64,000 bases of DNA, taken from Fragilariopsis cylindrus CCMP1102 (taxonomy: Eukaryota > Bacillariophyta > Bacillariophyceae > Bacillariales > Bacillariaceae). The position numbers and the translations under genes are program-made. The stretch is taken from contig FMBT01000385.1 in NCBI GenBank assembly GCA_900095095.1, forward strand, positions 1 to 64,000, written 5' to 3'. The notes below the pieces were generated by a model, which saw only the letters and a program-made list of their open reading frames with translations, did not search any database and was not told where the DNA came from. Positions 1 to 12,142 of the stretch are shown here, in pieces. Position 1 is the stretch's first letter, and each line of letters begins with the position of its first letter.

Positions 1-2629
1 TATCTTTCTTTGTTGTGATCTGGTTTTTAAACCAATCATGTGACGCAGAAATGATTGTCGTCAAATTAGAGCAGGTGCGAGCCAATCAGAATGATCAGAT
101 TTAGTCACGACGTTGTTGAACTTGAAAATAATGAGAGTTTCTTAGAATTTAGAATTCAAATGTCGTGCGAAATGATCGGAAAGTGTCTTCTCCTTGTTTT
201 AGTCGTTTTGAATGATCAATCGACGATGGTGATCAAGAAGATTTGCGATTTGTGAAGTTTTATTCGGGTTTTACAATGGTATATGAATATTACTTTACTT
301 GAAGAAGACGGTTGTTCAGTTTATACCAGTCAACGTGATCGGTAGAATGCTACGGTTCAGAGCATGATCAGAAACGTTACCGTATTTTGGCGAAAACATT
401 GGCGAATATGTTTAATCGACTTTTATATTATTACATCGCCATTCTTTTATATCTATGTTTATATTATATTTCTATTGAAACCGGGTCTAATCGGAGTTTT
501 TCATGTAGGGGGGGGGGGGGTTTGTTTCGTTTCCCAGTTTTCCTCTGGGGATAATATTGTATTCAGCTTTGTATCGGTTAGGCCGGATTCCTAACTTATC
601 GGAAATCGATACAGTCCTATTAACATCGCCTATCTTCCTTATGATCGAAGGTGACAAGGTCTTTATGTCTCATCATGGAAGAATGGATACGGTAATGTTA
701 ATTTTTAATGAGGATTCGTCGTCACTTGTGTGATTGCCACGAATCGTCCATAATAATAGCAGAATGAGGGTAATTAAGTCTCACTCATAAGTAGAAGACG
801 GTGTGCGTGAAATCCTTTCACTACATCAACTCCTGTCGATGATTACACAGATATTCAATATCAATCAAATGTCGATCCGTTAGTTTGATGATATGTTATC
901 CTGTCTTCAGCTTTCCTACTAGGATTCTCTCAAGGATCCTTGTTATTCATTTTAGCTTAATTTAAGTATTGTTCAAAATAGTTACATTCCCACCTTAGTT
1001 CCTCGATAGTAGTCCCGAAGGACCACCATGGGCGAAAAAAAGGCAGATTGGGTCTGATAAACTAATAGAGCGTTACAAGCAGTAAGTAGTCAAATAGGTT
1101 TAGACTAAAGTAGAAATTATGAGTACTAGCTATTGTAATGAGTCGGGTCTGTATCGTATCGTATATCGTAAGTGAATGCGATATCGTATATGAAAGTCAG
1201 TCCTGAGTGATTCTTGAGTCACTAGTATTCGGAGTCGTAGTCGATATCATGCGCGCAAGCGCGTGATATAATAACTTATATGAGATAATCAGAAGCCGGT
1301 ACGCTATCGCCAGCTACCGTCTGTTACTATTAACAGTACGAATATCTATATTTCGTCTTGTAAGATTGTATTCAACAGATCGATATCTATAGAGGTTCGA
1401 TTCATTACATTGTATTTGTTGTTGTTGCATTTTCCTTTTTTCAAAGATAAAATCACATTTTTTTTAGTGTCACTGTTTGTACGCGCTCTCAGTACACTTT
1501 TCTACAGGACGTGAAGTGCGTAAATATGAAATTAATTTCAAAAAAAGGAAAGTGTAACGTTGACAAATATCCGCGTATTCGTGATATGATTAAAAAATGT
1601 ATATATACAAAACAACACATTTTAATGTGTTGATGAAGACTGTATATTTGGATTTCGTCTAATTCAGTAATTATATCTAAAGAATCAACACACCATAAGG
1701 CATCCAAAGGTGTCTCTGCGCGCGTACGCACTTAGGTTTTCTACTGGTAGTATGCCTTTTATTATCACCTACTTTTGATTGAATCTATTTTACACACATG
1801 CAAATTTTGTGTACTCTATTGTAGTCCTAAGTATCTAATGAATGAGATAGGTGCATCAACCATTATCTTTTGCCATGATGCTGATAATTACATTGAGGGC
1901 AATAATTATAACCTTGTGGACTGCATTATTTCATCCTCTAGCAGTTGGTGGTCCTTCCTGCTGTGCTGGTTCCCGAAACTAAATTTCCATGGTCTCAACC
2001 AAGTTAGAAGCTACTCTGTCTGGTTAAATTCTTTTGGTTGCATGGTAGAGGACAAGAAATTTTTAAGAATAATTGATATGATACATACAGTACTAGTCAT
2101 TAGATAGCAAAAGGCACCATCATACATACCTAAGAAGTAACTCCATAGCATGTGGGCTCCAACTAAAATTGATATATGTATATATATATATATATATACA
2201 TATGCATATGTACACTATATACTATTTATATATATATTATTATTATTAACAAGAAATTAAAATTGGATTAAAAAGACAAAGCAGTAGGACAAAAGGTGGA
2301 GCAAAAAAACTTTACTATGAAACAAAATGGCAGAATGTCTATTTTCGTGTGCTTGTCATGTCCTGAGGCCAAATAGAGCATTTATTTATTATTTCTCCCC
2401 TCAGGACACAGAAATACATTGCTCTACTTTGAGCATAGTATCGAGGCAGAGAAGAATTATCCCTTTGTTGACTCTCATCGTCAACTTGGTCTTTTCTTAT
2501 TATGAGTATATAGGTGGCTAGGAATTTTTTAATATAGCCTACTACAATAAAGTATGAATGAATGCCTCTATATAAAATTTTAATGTACGCTATTGTATGC
2601 ATGTCATTTGTTTATAAAGTATGGATCAT
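1..2629. other. Gene-poor region, no recognised gene
   Basis: No ORF here resembles a known protein or has a convincing ATG start; the longest (1775-2107, + strand) begins at TTG and I do not recognise it. The stretch holds a 13-base G run (508-520), a perfect-length hairpin at 1244-1269, and an (AT)n tract with a palindromic core at about 2171-2210. The last part includes the 3' flank of the GSA aminomutase gene that reads leftwards. Confidence 0.6.
1244..1269. repeat. 11-bp inverted repeat with GCAA loop
   Basis: Arms at 1244-1254 and 1259-1269 pair over 11 positions, ten Watson-Crick and one T-G, around the loop GCAA, which is a GNRA-type tetraloop. The region is intergenic, and no function can be assigned. 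Confidence 0.6.
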
Positions 2630-4286
2630 TTACAATAGAGAAAGAACTTCGTCGGCAATTTCAAGGGTCTTTTCAATATCTTCATCTGTATGCGCGAGTG
2701 ACATGAAACCGGCCTCGTACATGGAAGGTGCAAGGTATACACCTCGTTCCAACATCATTCTGTGCCATTTTCCAAATTTCTCTCCATCACTCTTGGCTGC
2801 TTGTGCAAAGTTTCTAACTTTTTCATCAGCGAAATACCATCCGAACATACCCCCAGCCCAGTCTCCTTGGACACCATGATCGTGCTTCTTACCGAGCTCC
2901 ATCATACCCTCGACGAGCTTTTGAGACTTACGTTCTAACTCCTCGTATGTACCTTCTGCTCTAAGTTTTTTCATTGTTTCGAGACCTGCTGTCATGGCCA
3001 AAGGATTACCACTAAGTGTACCGGCTTGGTACATAGGACCAGCGGGTGCTACCATTTCCATGATGTCCTTGCGTCCACCGTAGGCACCGACAGGAAGACC
3101 ACCTCCAATGACCTTACCCATAGTAGTAACATCAGGTGTGATTCCGAAATATTCTTGGGCACCACCATATGAAACTCGGAAGCCAGTCATGACTTCATCG
3201 AATACAAGAAGGGCGCCATTAGCGTCGCACAATTCGCGAATTCCTTGCAAAAATTCCTTGTCGGGTTTGATGAAACCAGAGTTACCAACAACAGGTTCCA
3301 AAATGACAGCAGCGATTGAATCTTTGTTTGATTCGAAGATTGCCTTAACGGAATCCAAATTGTTGTATTCCGCACAGAAGGTGGCCTTTGTGGCTGCACT
3401 AGGGACACCGGGCGAATCAGGTAAGCCTAATGTAGCAACACCAGATCCGGCTTGGACCAAGAAGGCGTCAGCGTGTCCATGGTAACATCCCTCGAACTTG
3501 ATGATGTTTTCACGATTCGTGTGGGCACGAACCAAACGGAGCATTCCCATACAAGCTTCAGTACCAGAGTTGGTGAATCGGACCATTTCGACGGAAGGAA
3601 CGGCAGCGATGACAGCCTTTGCCAATTCATTTTCAAGTGGACAAGGTGCACCGAAAGAGGTACCCTTAGCCATGGTTTTTGTAACAGCCTCTAAGACATC
3701 ATCATCGGCGTGACCTAGGATAGCAGGTCCCCAAGTTCCAACGTAATCAATGTATTTATTCTCGTCGACATCCCATGCGTATGCACCCTTAACACGATCG
3801 AAAACGACAGGGTTTCCTCCGACCGACTTGAAGGCACGGACAGGAGAAGAGACACCACCGGGCATCAACTATTAATATTAATATAGATAAATATTATAAA
3901 AAAGAGAGAAAATGGGTAATAGTGTGAGCGAAGGAATTGATCGTACATAATATGTAACATGATGTAAAATTACTTTCAAACGACGACGTCGACGACGACA
4001 AGTTTATTGAATAAGGCTATATCAATCATATCTTGCCGTTCATCAAACATGCTTTCATATCTCGTTTTTTTCTGGATCGTTTTGAAATCAATTATTCGTT
4101 CGTTCTTACAGTAAGTGCTTCTGCGAAAATTTCTTCACTCTTGGTAAATGTGTATGTAGGAGTTTTTGAGGCAGTGCTGGATAGAGACGTAGACGACGCT
4201 CCGTTTACTTGAGGAGCGAAGGCAAATGCTCCTCCCATTGATGTAGCGGCCATTACGGCGGTGATAACTCCAGCAGAAAACTTCAT
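2630..4286 (-). CDS. hemL: Glutamate-1-semialdehyde 2,1-aminomutase, plastid-targeted, two exons
   Basis: PLP enzyme that converts glutamate-1-semialdehyde to 5-aminolevulinate, the start of plastid chlorophyll and haem synthesis. Exon 1 is 4110-4286 and exon 2 is 2630-3868. The intron (3869-4109) starts GTAAGA and ends AATAG in phase 0, joining EALT to [13 protein letters not shown], and the protein is 471 residues. The start encodes a signal peptide followed by the AFAFAP motif (about residues 20-25), which in diatoms directs import across the four-membrane plastid envelope. The body is close to full family length, with the SSPVRAF opening, [18 protein letters not shown], and the PLP lysine in [18 protein letters not shown]. 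It lies head-to-tail with the carboxypeptidase gene upstream. Identity is secure; exact intron borders are inferred. Confidence 0.96.
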
Positions 4287-4972
4287 GGTGTATTATACTT
4301 TTATTAATTCGTTTTATTGTAGTGCTGTAGGAATGGAAAGTTAATGAGACAAACTTAGACTTGTTGTCTTCTTGTCGAAAAAGAATGCAAATCTTCGCTT
4401 TGCTGATGACAAGATGTTCGATGGAAATTTTTGCGGTTGAACATTGATTTTGGAAATCTACACGTGGATGAACAAATCGGAATGTGACACAGAAATGGAA
4501 AATATCTTCGACTCGATTGACTCAAATTTAATGAATGATAAAATTGAAAATTGAAAATACAGTAACTTACTAATTGCTGAGATCATGAAAGTTAAAGCGG
4601 AGGCAAATTTGATTGAAGTGGGAAGGTATGATATGCTATCATTGACCATATATTGCGCAAGCATTCTCTGATAGAATACCAAGTTTTGAACAATTCCCAG
4701 AAAGAGTACCAAAAATTTGATATGGAAATCAACACTACACTACTGTACTGTAATGACAATTTTGCCATTCCAAGTTACTAAAAAAGATCATGTTACAGGG
4801 CAAGTCTCATTAAGATATGCTGCTTTCATTAGGGCTAATATCTGATTTAGAACTGTATATGTTACTTGATAAATCAGAGAATTACACTTTTCAAAAATGC
4901 TAATACTATCCATTAAATAATGGTATACTCTCTATTTTGTTCTAATTTTGATATCTTAAAGAAGCAGTATTT
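4287..4972. other. Intergenic: GSA aminomutase promoter and carboxypeptidase 3' flank
   Basis: Both neighbours read leftwards, so this stretch must hold the promoter and 5' UTR of the GSA aminomutase gene and the 3' UTR of the carboxypeptidase gene. No gene or clear regulatory motif is visible. An 84-codon ORF at 4458-4712 (-) has no recognisable features. Confidence 0.6.
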
Positions 4973-6778
4973 TTAATTCGTTTCTACCGCAACAGCATCC
5001 GTCATTGTCGCCCCTACAGTTTCGTCGTTGTCGTAAGAAGAAGATAAAAAGAAAGGTGGTCGTGTACAATTCTTATCAAAAATAGGATATTCTTCATCTT
5101 GCAACCATGCTTTCAAAAAAGCAAAAGAAGCCGCAGGTTTGTAGGTGGGAACCATATGTCCAGCACCACGGATTGTTAAGAAATCAAAATTTCCTTCATA
5201 TCGTTCCACGTATCCACCCATTTGTTGACACCCATCAGTCGTCCATGGACGCCAATGTGCAATTTCATCAAAACCTAAATGAGACGTCCAATTTTGTGTC
5301 GCAAAACTTGTAATTGCTGGATCGGTATCACCATTATAGATTAATATTTTTAATTTTCCATTCATTTCTTTGTAGAATGGTTGTAAATCTGGTTCTGTTG
5401 GCGTATAATCAAAATCACCCTCCGCATTGTCCACTTCAAAGAATGTAGATCGTACATGGAATGCATCCAATACCACCGATCCTAAACTCAAGTATTCTTC
5501 TAGGACAGGTCCAGCACCACATGGATAATCGTTTAATGCACCATTAAGATTTAGATCATGATGATTATGATCCAGTCCCAATGTTTTCTTCCACTTCAAT
5601 CCATTCTGGTACGTACATTCATCGTATAATGCATATTCAAATAAACCACCAATTTCTTCATTGATTTTAGCTATCGCCGCTCTACATAGATCATCTTTAT
5701 TATGGTTGTTGCTACCATTACCAAAAGTAGTTAAGAAACCAGGCCCGTCGGAATGGGAACATGCTTTCATAATCATACGAAAATCACTTAATGGGATTTG
5801 ATGATGACCAGCCATAAACCATAAGTACCAATAATCAACAAATGATTGTGACCCTAAATTGCCACACATACTTGTTTCGGTACCTAAACACCCATCACCG
5901 ACAGCAAACCCCTTCAGATTTAATGCAATCGTATCATTATTATCCTTATTATTATTATTATTATTTTCAACGATTTGACGTGCTAGTGTTGGGATGTAAA
6001 TACCACCATACGATTCTCCTGTCAAATATAAATCTTTTTCAACCAAACATGGGAATTTTTCTTTATAAAATGTTTGTAGTGCAGTATACGCATTCAATGA
6101 TGTTAATTCATCCGTCCAGGCAATTCCACCACAGGAATGACTCGATGAATTTTTTGTATCGTCCTCATTACAGTAACTAAATCCAACAGGTGCCGGTTGA
6201 TCAATCATTAATATCGATCCGAGTCGTGTCCATGTGTCTTTGTTATAAATTGGTGTTGGTATACCGGTCTTTTTATATTCTTCTGTTTGAATACTTTCAT
6301 CGGATAACAGTAATGGACCAATTTCTGTTAATAGACCGAATAATGAGGAAGCACCTGGTCCACCATTGGACCAGTATATTAATGGTAAATCGTTTTCATT
6401 TTCATTTTCATTTTCGCCCTCGTTGTTATTTTGTTGTTCTTCGTCGTCTCCTTCTGCTTCCGCTTGGATTAAGACATAATGAGTATGGACTGTTTGACCT
6501 TCTAATTCATAATCTAAATATCCTGAATACCATGCGGATGGTAATGGTTGATCCCAACCAGGAATTGATGTCATCCGATCAGGATGATCTGATTGTAACA
6601 AACAACTGCTTCCATTGACTGTGACATCATTGTCGTTGTCGTTGCCGTTGTCGCTGTTGATATCGTTGGCACTGTTATTGTTCTTCTTCTTCTTCCGAAT
6701 CGTATCGGCAAAAGTACTTTCCACGAGAAGGAACAGACAGAGGAATGAAAGCAGAGATCGTTGAAGAATCGACGGCAT
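4973..6778 (-). CDS. Serine carboxypeptidase (peptidase family S10), secretory
   Basis: Serine exopeptidase that removes C-terminal residues, probably in the vacuole, lysosome or outside the cell. The 601-residue protein starts with a hydrophobic signal peptide (about residues 1-24, ending ESTFA), followed by an Asn/Asp-rich linker. Family motifs come in order: NGGPGASSLFGLLTEIGP (about 138-155; the usual GCSS is GASS here), APVGFSY (about 196-202), the nucleophile Ser256 in TGESYGGIYIP, the acid in YNGDTDPAITS, and the catalytic His in GAGHMVPTYKP near the C-terminus. Cysteines that could form the family's disulfides are present. I chose ATG at 6778; a TTG two codons upstream is in frame but unlikely. 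No intron is needed. A (NE)n run near residues 120-130 lies on the surface side of the first motif. Confidence 0.95.
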   Translation of the reverse strand: MPSILQRSLLSFLCLFLLVESTFADTIRKKKKNNNSANDINSDNGNDNDNDVTVNGSSCLLQSDHPDRMTSIPGWDQPLPSAWYSGYLDYELEGQTVHTHYVLIQAEAEGDDEEQQNNNEGENENENENDLPLIYWSNGGPGASSLFGLLTEIGPLLLSDESIQTEEYKKTGIPTPIYNKDTWTRLGSILMIDQPAPVGFSYCNEDDTKNSSSHSCGGIAWTDELTSLNAYTALQTFYKEKFPCLVEKDLYLTGESYGGIYIPTLARQIVENNNNNNKDNNDTIALNLKGFAVGDGCLGTETSMCGNLGSQSFVDYWYLWFMAGHHQIPLSDFRMIMKACSHSDGPGFLTTFGNGSNNHNKDDLCRAAIAKINEEIGGLFEYALYDECTYQNGLKWKKTLGLDHNHHDLNLNGALNDYPCGAGPVLEEYLSLGSVVLDAFHVRSTFFEVDNAEGDFDYTPTEPDLQPFYKEMNGKLKILIYNGDTDPAITSFATQNWTSHLGFDEIAHWRPWTTDGCQQMGGYVERYEGNFDFLTIRGAGHMVPTYKPAASFAFLKAWLQDEEYPIFDKNCTRPPFFLSSSYDNDETVGATMTDAVAVETN

Positions 6779-7398
6779 GATCAAATTGATTAATGATGGC
6801 AGCTAATTTGTGGGTTGTTGCTGTTCGACGCAGCTACAAGTAACCAGATATATATATATAATAAAGTACTATATATGCAAAGCAAGTAGCACAAGTATCA
6901 AGTGAGAAGTATGTAAGTTTTAAGTATGTAACAATACGATTGACGATGAACGAACACGATCTTCGGAAATCATTTTTTGACTTGACTTCGTCGTCGATTG
7001 ATAAAGAAGGGAAGAAAGAATTCTGAAACAGGACAGCACGCACGACTAACTATCATTCGGGGGAGTAAATGGCAGAAAAAATCAATTTCCCCCGATTAAT
7101 TCATTGAAATCTTGAAAAATTTCAAATCTTGAAAATTCAAGGCATCATCATACATCGACATTGGAACATGACATTGTCAATGGATCATTTTTGCATCAGT
7201 TAAGGTACGTAATCGCTGTGTCATCCCGACCGACCCCCTTCTCATTTTTTTCGGACGGAGAGAGGAATAATTCTCGAAGAGAGAGGAACAACAATCATTC
7301 AAATGTAGTAACTTGCGAAAGAGTGCAAGAAGTTCAAAGTAAAATCACACGACGGGGTTTTGGTCGTATCGGACTCGAAGTCTAGAATTATAAATAAT
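6779..7398. promoter_or_regulatory. Divergent intergenic region (carboxypeptidase / histidine phosphatase)
   Basis: 620 bp separate the start codons of two genes pointing away from each other, so both promoters must lie here. An (AT)n tract is at about 6850-6862, and a short imperfect repeat (CTTGAAAATTTCAAATCTTG-like) is at about 7108-7140. No TATA or initiator element can be named with confidence. Confidence 0.45.
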
Positions 7399-8805
7399 AT
7401 GACGATCGAACAACAACAAACATCATCGTCATCGTCGTCGTCATCGTCATCGTCGTTGTCAATCGGTATCATAGTATCATTGGTGACATTAGGTGCTCTA
7501 GTAGGTGCATCGTTGACCTTCAGAATACTTTATTCAAATAACGATGACGGCGGCGACGACATCGACGACATCGACGACGACCTCGACCTCGACAATTGCT
7601 GTGGCAATACTGCGGACGAAAGCAGCAGCTCGTCCTGCCGTTGTTGTTCCTGTGCTATAATGAAACGTAATCATTTACCAGAATTAGTGATACTCGTGAG
7701 GCATGGTGAAAGTGAAGGGAATGTTGACAATACAGTGTGGTGGAAAAAGGCGGATCATGAAATTGAATTAACAAGGAAGGGACAACAACAAGCAGCAGAG
7801 GCTGGAAAACGAATTAATAATATATTGAATTCCTACAACAACAACAGTAGTTGTAATAACCACAGACGAATCATACGAAATATACATCTTCATGTCAGTC
7901 CATTTGAACGAACAATACAAACAGCGAAATATGCTCTTCCGTATTTTGATAATCAATACAACAATATTAAGAATGAACAACAACAACAAAAACGAATTGT
8001 GAAAGAATATCATCTGTGTACACAATTGCGTGAACAAGAATTTGGTAATACACAGAATTCACAATTTTGTCAATATCGAGAAGAACAAAAAAAGGTGGGC
8101 CGATTCTGGTATCGTTTTCCTACCGGAGAAAGTGGTGCCGATGTCTTAGATCGTGTGAAATCATGGTGGGAAGATTCGTTACTGAATACCAACGAACGAT
8201 ACGATTACGAACAGTGTGATGCTGTCATTGTGTTTTCACATGGTTTAACGGTACGATTAATTTTATGTCAATTATTTTCGTGGAGTATTAATACCTTCCA
8301 TTCGGTGTATAATGCTAGAAATTGTGATTTGTATGTACTACAAAAAGATTTAACCAAACGTGGTCGATCACCATATACCTTAGATGGTATTAATGGTGAA
8401 CTACCGAAATCATCCATTGATGTTTGCGTTACATTCCATAATCAAAGTCGTTATTATGTAGAAAATTGCAGTAACAATAAACAAAGCAACAAGAACAACA
8501 ACAGCAACAATACTGAAAATTATGGAAGCAAGATCGAAAATGGCATCGTCAATAACGAAACCAATGCGACAGAAAGCAACGACAAAGAAGAAGATGACGA
8601 TGACGAAATACTAGTAGAAACAAAACAAGTAGTCCAAAAGGTTTATAAACTTCAAGACTATTTGAGTATACAATCACCTAGAATAACAAGAATCGATAGA
8701 GCGAAGAAAAGATTAATAGAACAATATCCAAACGATTTTGATAAATTGGAGGATATTGAATCAATATTCTTTTTACCTTTTTGTCAATATAAGCATCCGA
8801 AATGA
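7399..8805 (+). CDS. Membrane-anchored histidine phosphatase (phosphoglycerate mutase-like)
   Basis: 468-residue member of the histidine phosphatase superfamily; the substrate is unknown. A poly-Ser stretch (about 8-20) is followed by a membrane segment (about residues 22-45), an acidic Asp/Cys-rich linker, and the catalytic domain. The domain shows the phosphohistidine motif LVRHGESEGN (about residues 97-106), the second arginine in VSPFERTIQTAKYA, the acidic LREQEFGN, and the second histidine in VIVFSHGLTVRLIL. PTGESGADVLDRV is also typical. A C-terminal Asn/Glu-rich tail (about 365-420) ends in a short conserved-looking segment. I chose ATG at 7399, because the reading frame upstream begins only with a TTG. 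Its 3' end is 83 bp from that of glycerol kinase. Sugar-phosphate, inositol phosphate or protein substrates are all possible. Confidence 0.88.
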   Translation: MTIEQQQTSSSSSSSSSSSLSIGIIVSLVTLGALVGASLTFRILYSNNDDGGDDIDDIDDDLDLDNCCGNTADESSSSSCRCCSCAIMKRNHLPELVILVRHGESEGNVDNTVWWKKADHEIELTRKGQQQAAEAGKRINNILNSYNNNSSCNNHRRIIRNIHLHVSPFERTIQTAKYALPYFDNQYNNIKNEQQQQKRIVKEYHLCTQLREQEFGNTQNSQFCQYREEQKKVGRFWYRFPTGESGADVLDRVKSWWEDSLLNTNERYDYEQCDAVIVFSHGLTVRLILCQLFSWSINTFHSVYNARNCDLYVLQKDLTKRGRSPYTLDGINGELPKSSIDVCVTFHNQSRYYVENCSNNKQSNKNNNSNNTENYGSKIENGIVNNETNATESNDKEEDDDDEILVETKQVVQKVYKLQDYLSIQSPRITRIDRAKKRLIEQYPNDFDKLEDIESIFFLPFCQYKHPK

Positions 8806-8888
8806 TATTGATTGATACTGCAATACAAAAAAAAATAGGGAACTTAAAGTAAAAAAATACAGTTACTGTTGATTACATAATAATAGAA

Positions 8889-10997
8889 TCAATCAATTTG
8901 ATCATCGCCATCTACCCAACCCATACTTTTTTGGATAGCTTTCTTCCATCCTTTCAAATATTTCTCTCTAAGTTTACTATCCATAGAAGGAACGAATCGT
9001 TCCTCTTCTGCCCACAATGATTTAATCTCCTTCGTATCTTTCCATACACCCACTGCAAGACCGGCTACATAAGCTGCACCAAGAGCTGTTGTTTCCTTCA
9101 CAACTGGTTTAATCACAGGAACATTAGTCATATCAGCCGTAAATTGCATCAACAACGAATTTGCTGTACCTCCACCATCAACTCTTAATTCTTTCAACGG
9201 CACATGTGAATCTACGTTAATAGCATCAAACACGTCCTTTGTTTGATAGGCTGCTGATTCAAGTGCAGCACGACAAAAATGATTCTTATTATGTGATGCT
9301 GTCATTCCTACTATACATGCCCGAGCATCGGATTTCCAATATGGTGCAAATAAGCCAGCAAAGGCAGGGACGAAGTACATACCATCATTCGAATCAACTT
9401 TACGAGCATAAATTTCTGATTCAGAAGCATCATCAATAATTTGTAACTGATCGCGTAACCATTGTATGGTTGATCCAGAATGTGATACACTCCCCTCTAA
9501 TGCATATACAGGTTTTTCATTACCTAGGCAATAACCGACCGTCGTTAATAAGCCATGCGTACTGGGAGTTGGTTGTGTTCCTGTATTCATCATTAAAAAT
9601 AGACCCGTTCCGTACGTATTCTGTACAGTAGAAAAGGTTGGTCGATGATTGTAGTCGTGTCAGCGATGTGAATAAAAACATGAAAATCGTACTGTCCGAC
9701 AAGACAAGAGTGGAATACGCGATTGAAACTAGTAGTCGTGTCAGCGATGTGAATAAAAACATGAAAATCGTACCTTAGCTTCACCAGGTTCAAATGCACC
9801 CTGTCCAAACAATGCTGCCTGTTGGTCACCTAATATCCCAGCAATTGGTGTACCTTCTATAGCTGGTTCACCAAAACCGGTTGCACATCTACCATAGACT
9901 TCACTACTACTTTTAATATCTGGAAGTGCAGATAAGGGAATAGATACACCATCATCTGATAATGATCCATCATGACCACAAACTGTATCGATAAGAACCT
10001 TATCCCATTTTAACGTATGAAGATCCATAAACAACCATCGACTAGCATTCGTAACATCAGTGATAAATAATCCACCGATATTTGCGGCGGCGGCGGTGGT
10101 GGCTCGTCCTTCAGCTTTACTTCCAGTCAGTTGATATATAAGCCATGTATCGATAGTTCCAAATCGTACCTGTGATCGTCGTTCAGTATTCAATAAATCT
10201 GCACGAAGTTCTGGATTATTATCAATCAACCATCGTACTTTCGTCCCCGCAAAGTAACTAGCAATAGGTAATCCAGTTTCCGAACGTAATCGATTTGGAT
10301 CACCATTAGCTATAGTATGTGCAACATCAGTGGTACGTAAATCATCCCAAACAATTGCATTCTGATACGGTACACCAGTTATTGTATTCCACGCGATAGT
10401 CGTTTCACGTTGATTTGTAATACCAATTGCCTTTAGTGGTTGGGACTTCAAATCAATACTAAATTTGGAATTTTTTAATGCCTGTGCAACATTTTGTATA
10501 CATGTTAATGTATTATACCAAATCTCAATTGGATTATGTTCATGCCAACCAATATGATCAGTAGGAAAAATTTGTGTATGTTCCATTTGTGCAGATGCAG
10601 CAATTTGACCAAGCTGTGTAAATACAAGAAAACGTGTACTACTCGTCCCTTGATCGATTGAACCAATCAGTGGTATAGCAGGAGATACGGATGATGATGA
10701 TGACCCACATTCTGTTGCTCCTGCTGCAATCAATGCTTCGGCATTCACAGAAGTTTTGCATTCAAATTTTGATGGTATGGATGATGTTGTCATCAATTGG
10801 TCGTCTTGCGGCAACACCACATCATCGTCGGTTTCTTTCATAGCGCCACCTTTTATTGAAAATATCTTGTTCGAAATATGCAATTGATGAATTATATTAG
10901 TCCTTTTTGCTCTCCAGGCGACCACTTCATCAATCGACCATAGAAGCGATACTCCCAAACATCGTAATATTGCTTTCTTCGCCGTTAACGACCTCAT
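8889..10997 (-). CDS. GK: Glycerol kinase (FGGY family), two exons
   Basis: ATP-dependent phosphorylation of glycerol to glycerol-3-phosphate, feeding lipid synthesis and osmolyte or glycerol use. Exon 1 is 9774-10997 and exon 2 is 8889-9620. The intron (9621-9773) joins FEPGEAK to NTYGTGLFLMMNTG in phase 0. The protein is 651 residues, about 120-150 longer than bacterial GlpK because of an N-terminal extension with a hydrophobic start, possibly a targeting sequence. Diagnostic segments are GSIDQGTSSTRFLVF, GWHEHNPIEIW, ITNQRETTIAW, IVWDDLRTTD, the catalytic Asp in GILGDQQAALFGQ, and the C-terminal LRVDGGGTANSLLMQ. The intron is odd: it contains a duplicated copy of its own 5' splice site (see the repeat at 9651-9773). 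Confidence 0.95.
9651..9773 (-). repeat. 42-bp direct repeat inside the glycerol kinase intron
   Basis: Bases 9651-9692 and 9732-9773 are identical over 42 bp and are offset by 81 bp. On the coding strand each copy begins GTACGATTTTCATG, and the upstream copy starts exactly at the intron's first base. The 5' splice site is therefore present twice. Confidence 0.92.
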
Positions 10998-11366
10998 CGC
11001 TAGCTAGCTAGCTATCAAAGACGATTTGCGATTTGATTGACTTGTAATGTTGCCTAAAACCGCTGGATTTAACCTCCTGGATAGGAAGAGGAGTTCGTGT
11101 TGTTTGAGTTAAGATAGTGATGCAATAGAGCAATAGAGCAATACAGCAATAGGCAATATGCAATATGCAATAGGCATGTCTGCGACTGTAGAGTAACGAT
11201 AGGAAGCAAGGGCGAAACCCTCTTTCTTGTAAAAATGTAAAAATAAATTATGCTGAAAGATTGACATCAAGAGATTCGGGACTGGGTTTAATCACGGAGC
11301 GAGGGGCTTTTAACACACAAGATAAAATGAAAAAGCAAACACTTTGTTCAGATACAAGAAACGACA
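10998..11366. promoter_or_regulatory. Divergent intergenic region (glycerol kinase / HAD hydrolase)
   Basis: 369 bp lie between two divergent start codons, so the two genes probably share a bidirectional promoter region. It contains a short tandem array of GCAATA-type units at about 11121-11175 (units of 6-9 bases such as GCAATAGA and GCAATATG). No transcription factor site can be named. Confidence 0.5.
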
Positions 11367-12107
11367 ATGAGAAATAATCAATTCCTGTTCCTTCCTTTGG
11401 CGGCGACGTGCTATTGCTATTATATGCTTCTACTGTATTGTTGTATTTGTAATAATAATGCTAATATTGGTGTACAGGTGGTGAAAGGTTTCCGACAACA
11501 ATCGTCGCTGTTGTCGTCATCATCGTTATCACAAAGAATATCTGCGACGACAATAAGACGAAAAATAAAAACATTAGCAACAACGTCAGCAACTTCGACG
11601 TTATTCTCTTTACCATCAAGGCAATTTTCATCATCATCTAACTATTTGTCGATACCGACGACCACGCTGTCAATGACGACGACAACGATCGACGACGACA
11701 AAAAGAAATTTCAAATTCTCGGTGCCGATGACGATGATGAGGGCGATGAGGGCGATGGGATTTGTAATATTGCAAACGACTATGATATATTCTTATTAGA
11801 CATGTGGGGTGTAATGCATGATGGGGAAAAACCATATAATGGCGTCTTAGAAGTTATTCAGAAATTAAAAAATTATCACCAAGATAATGAGAACAAGAAA
11901 AAGAAGAAATTGATTATAGTATCTAATTCATCGAAACGACGATCAAATAGTGTGAAGATGTTACGTAAATTAGGTTTTAATGAGAATGATTTTGATGAAA
12001 TTATTACCAGTGGTGAAGTTGCTCATCATTTACTTCAATATTTATCATCATCAGAGTTAGAAGAAGAAGAAGAAGAAGAAGAAAAAGATTCATCATCATT
12101 ATCATCA

Positions 12108-12142
<35 letters not shown>

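Noticed and set aside
1385-1420. tRNA T-arm-like GGTTCGATTC at about 1394
   Set aside because: The bases around it do not form a T stem, and no acceptor or anticodon arm can be drawn.
1775-2107. 110-codon ORF on the + strand
   Set aside because: Starts at TTG, no recognisable domain, AT-rich random-looking composition.
4458-4712. 84-codon ORF upstream of the GSA aminomutase gene
   Set aside because: No match, no splice link to the known exons and poor start context.
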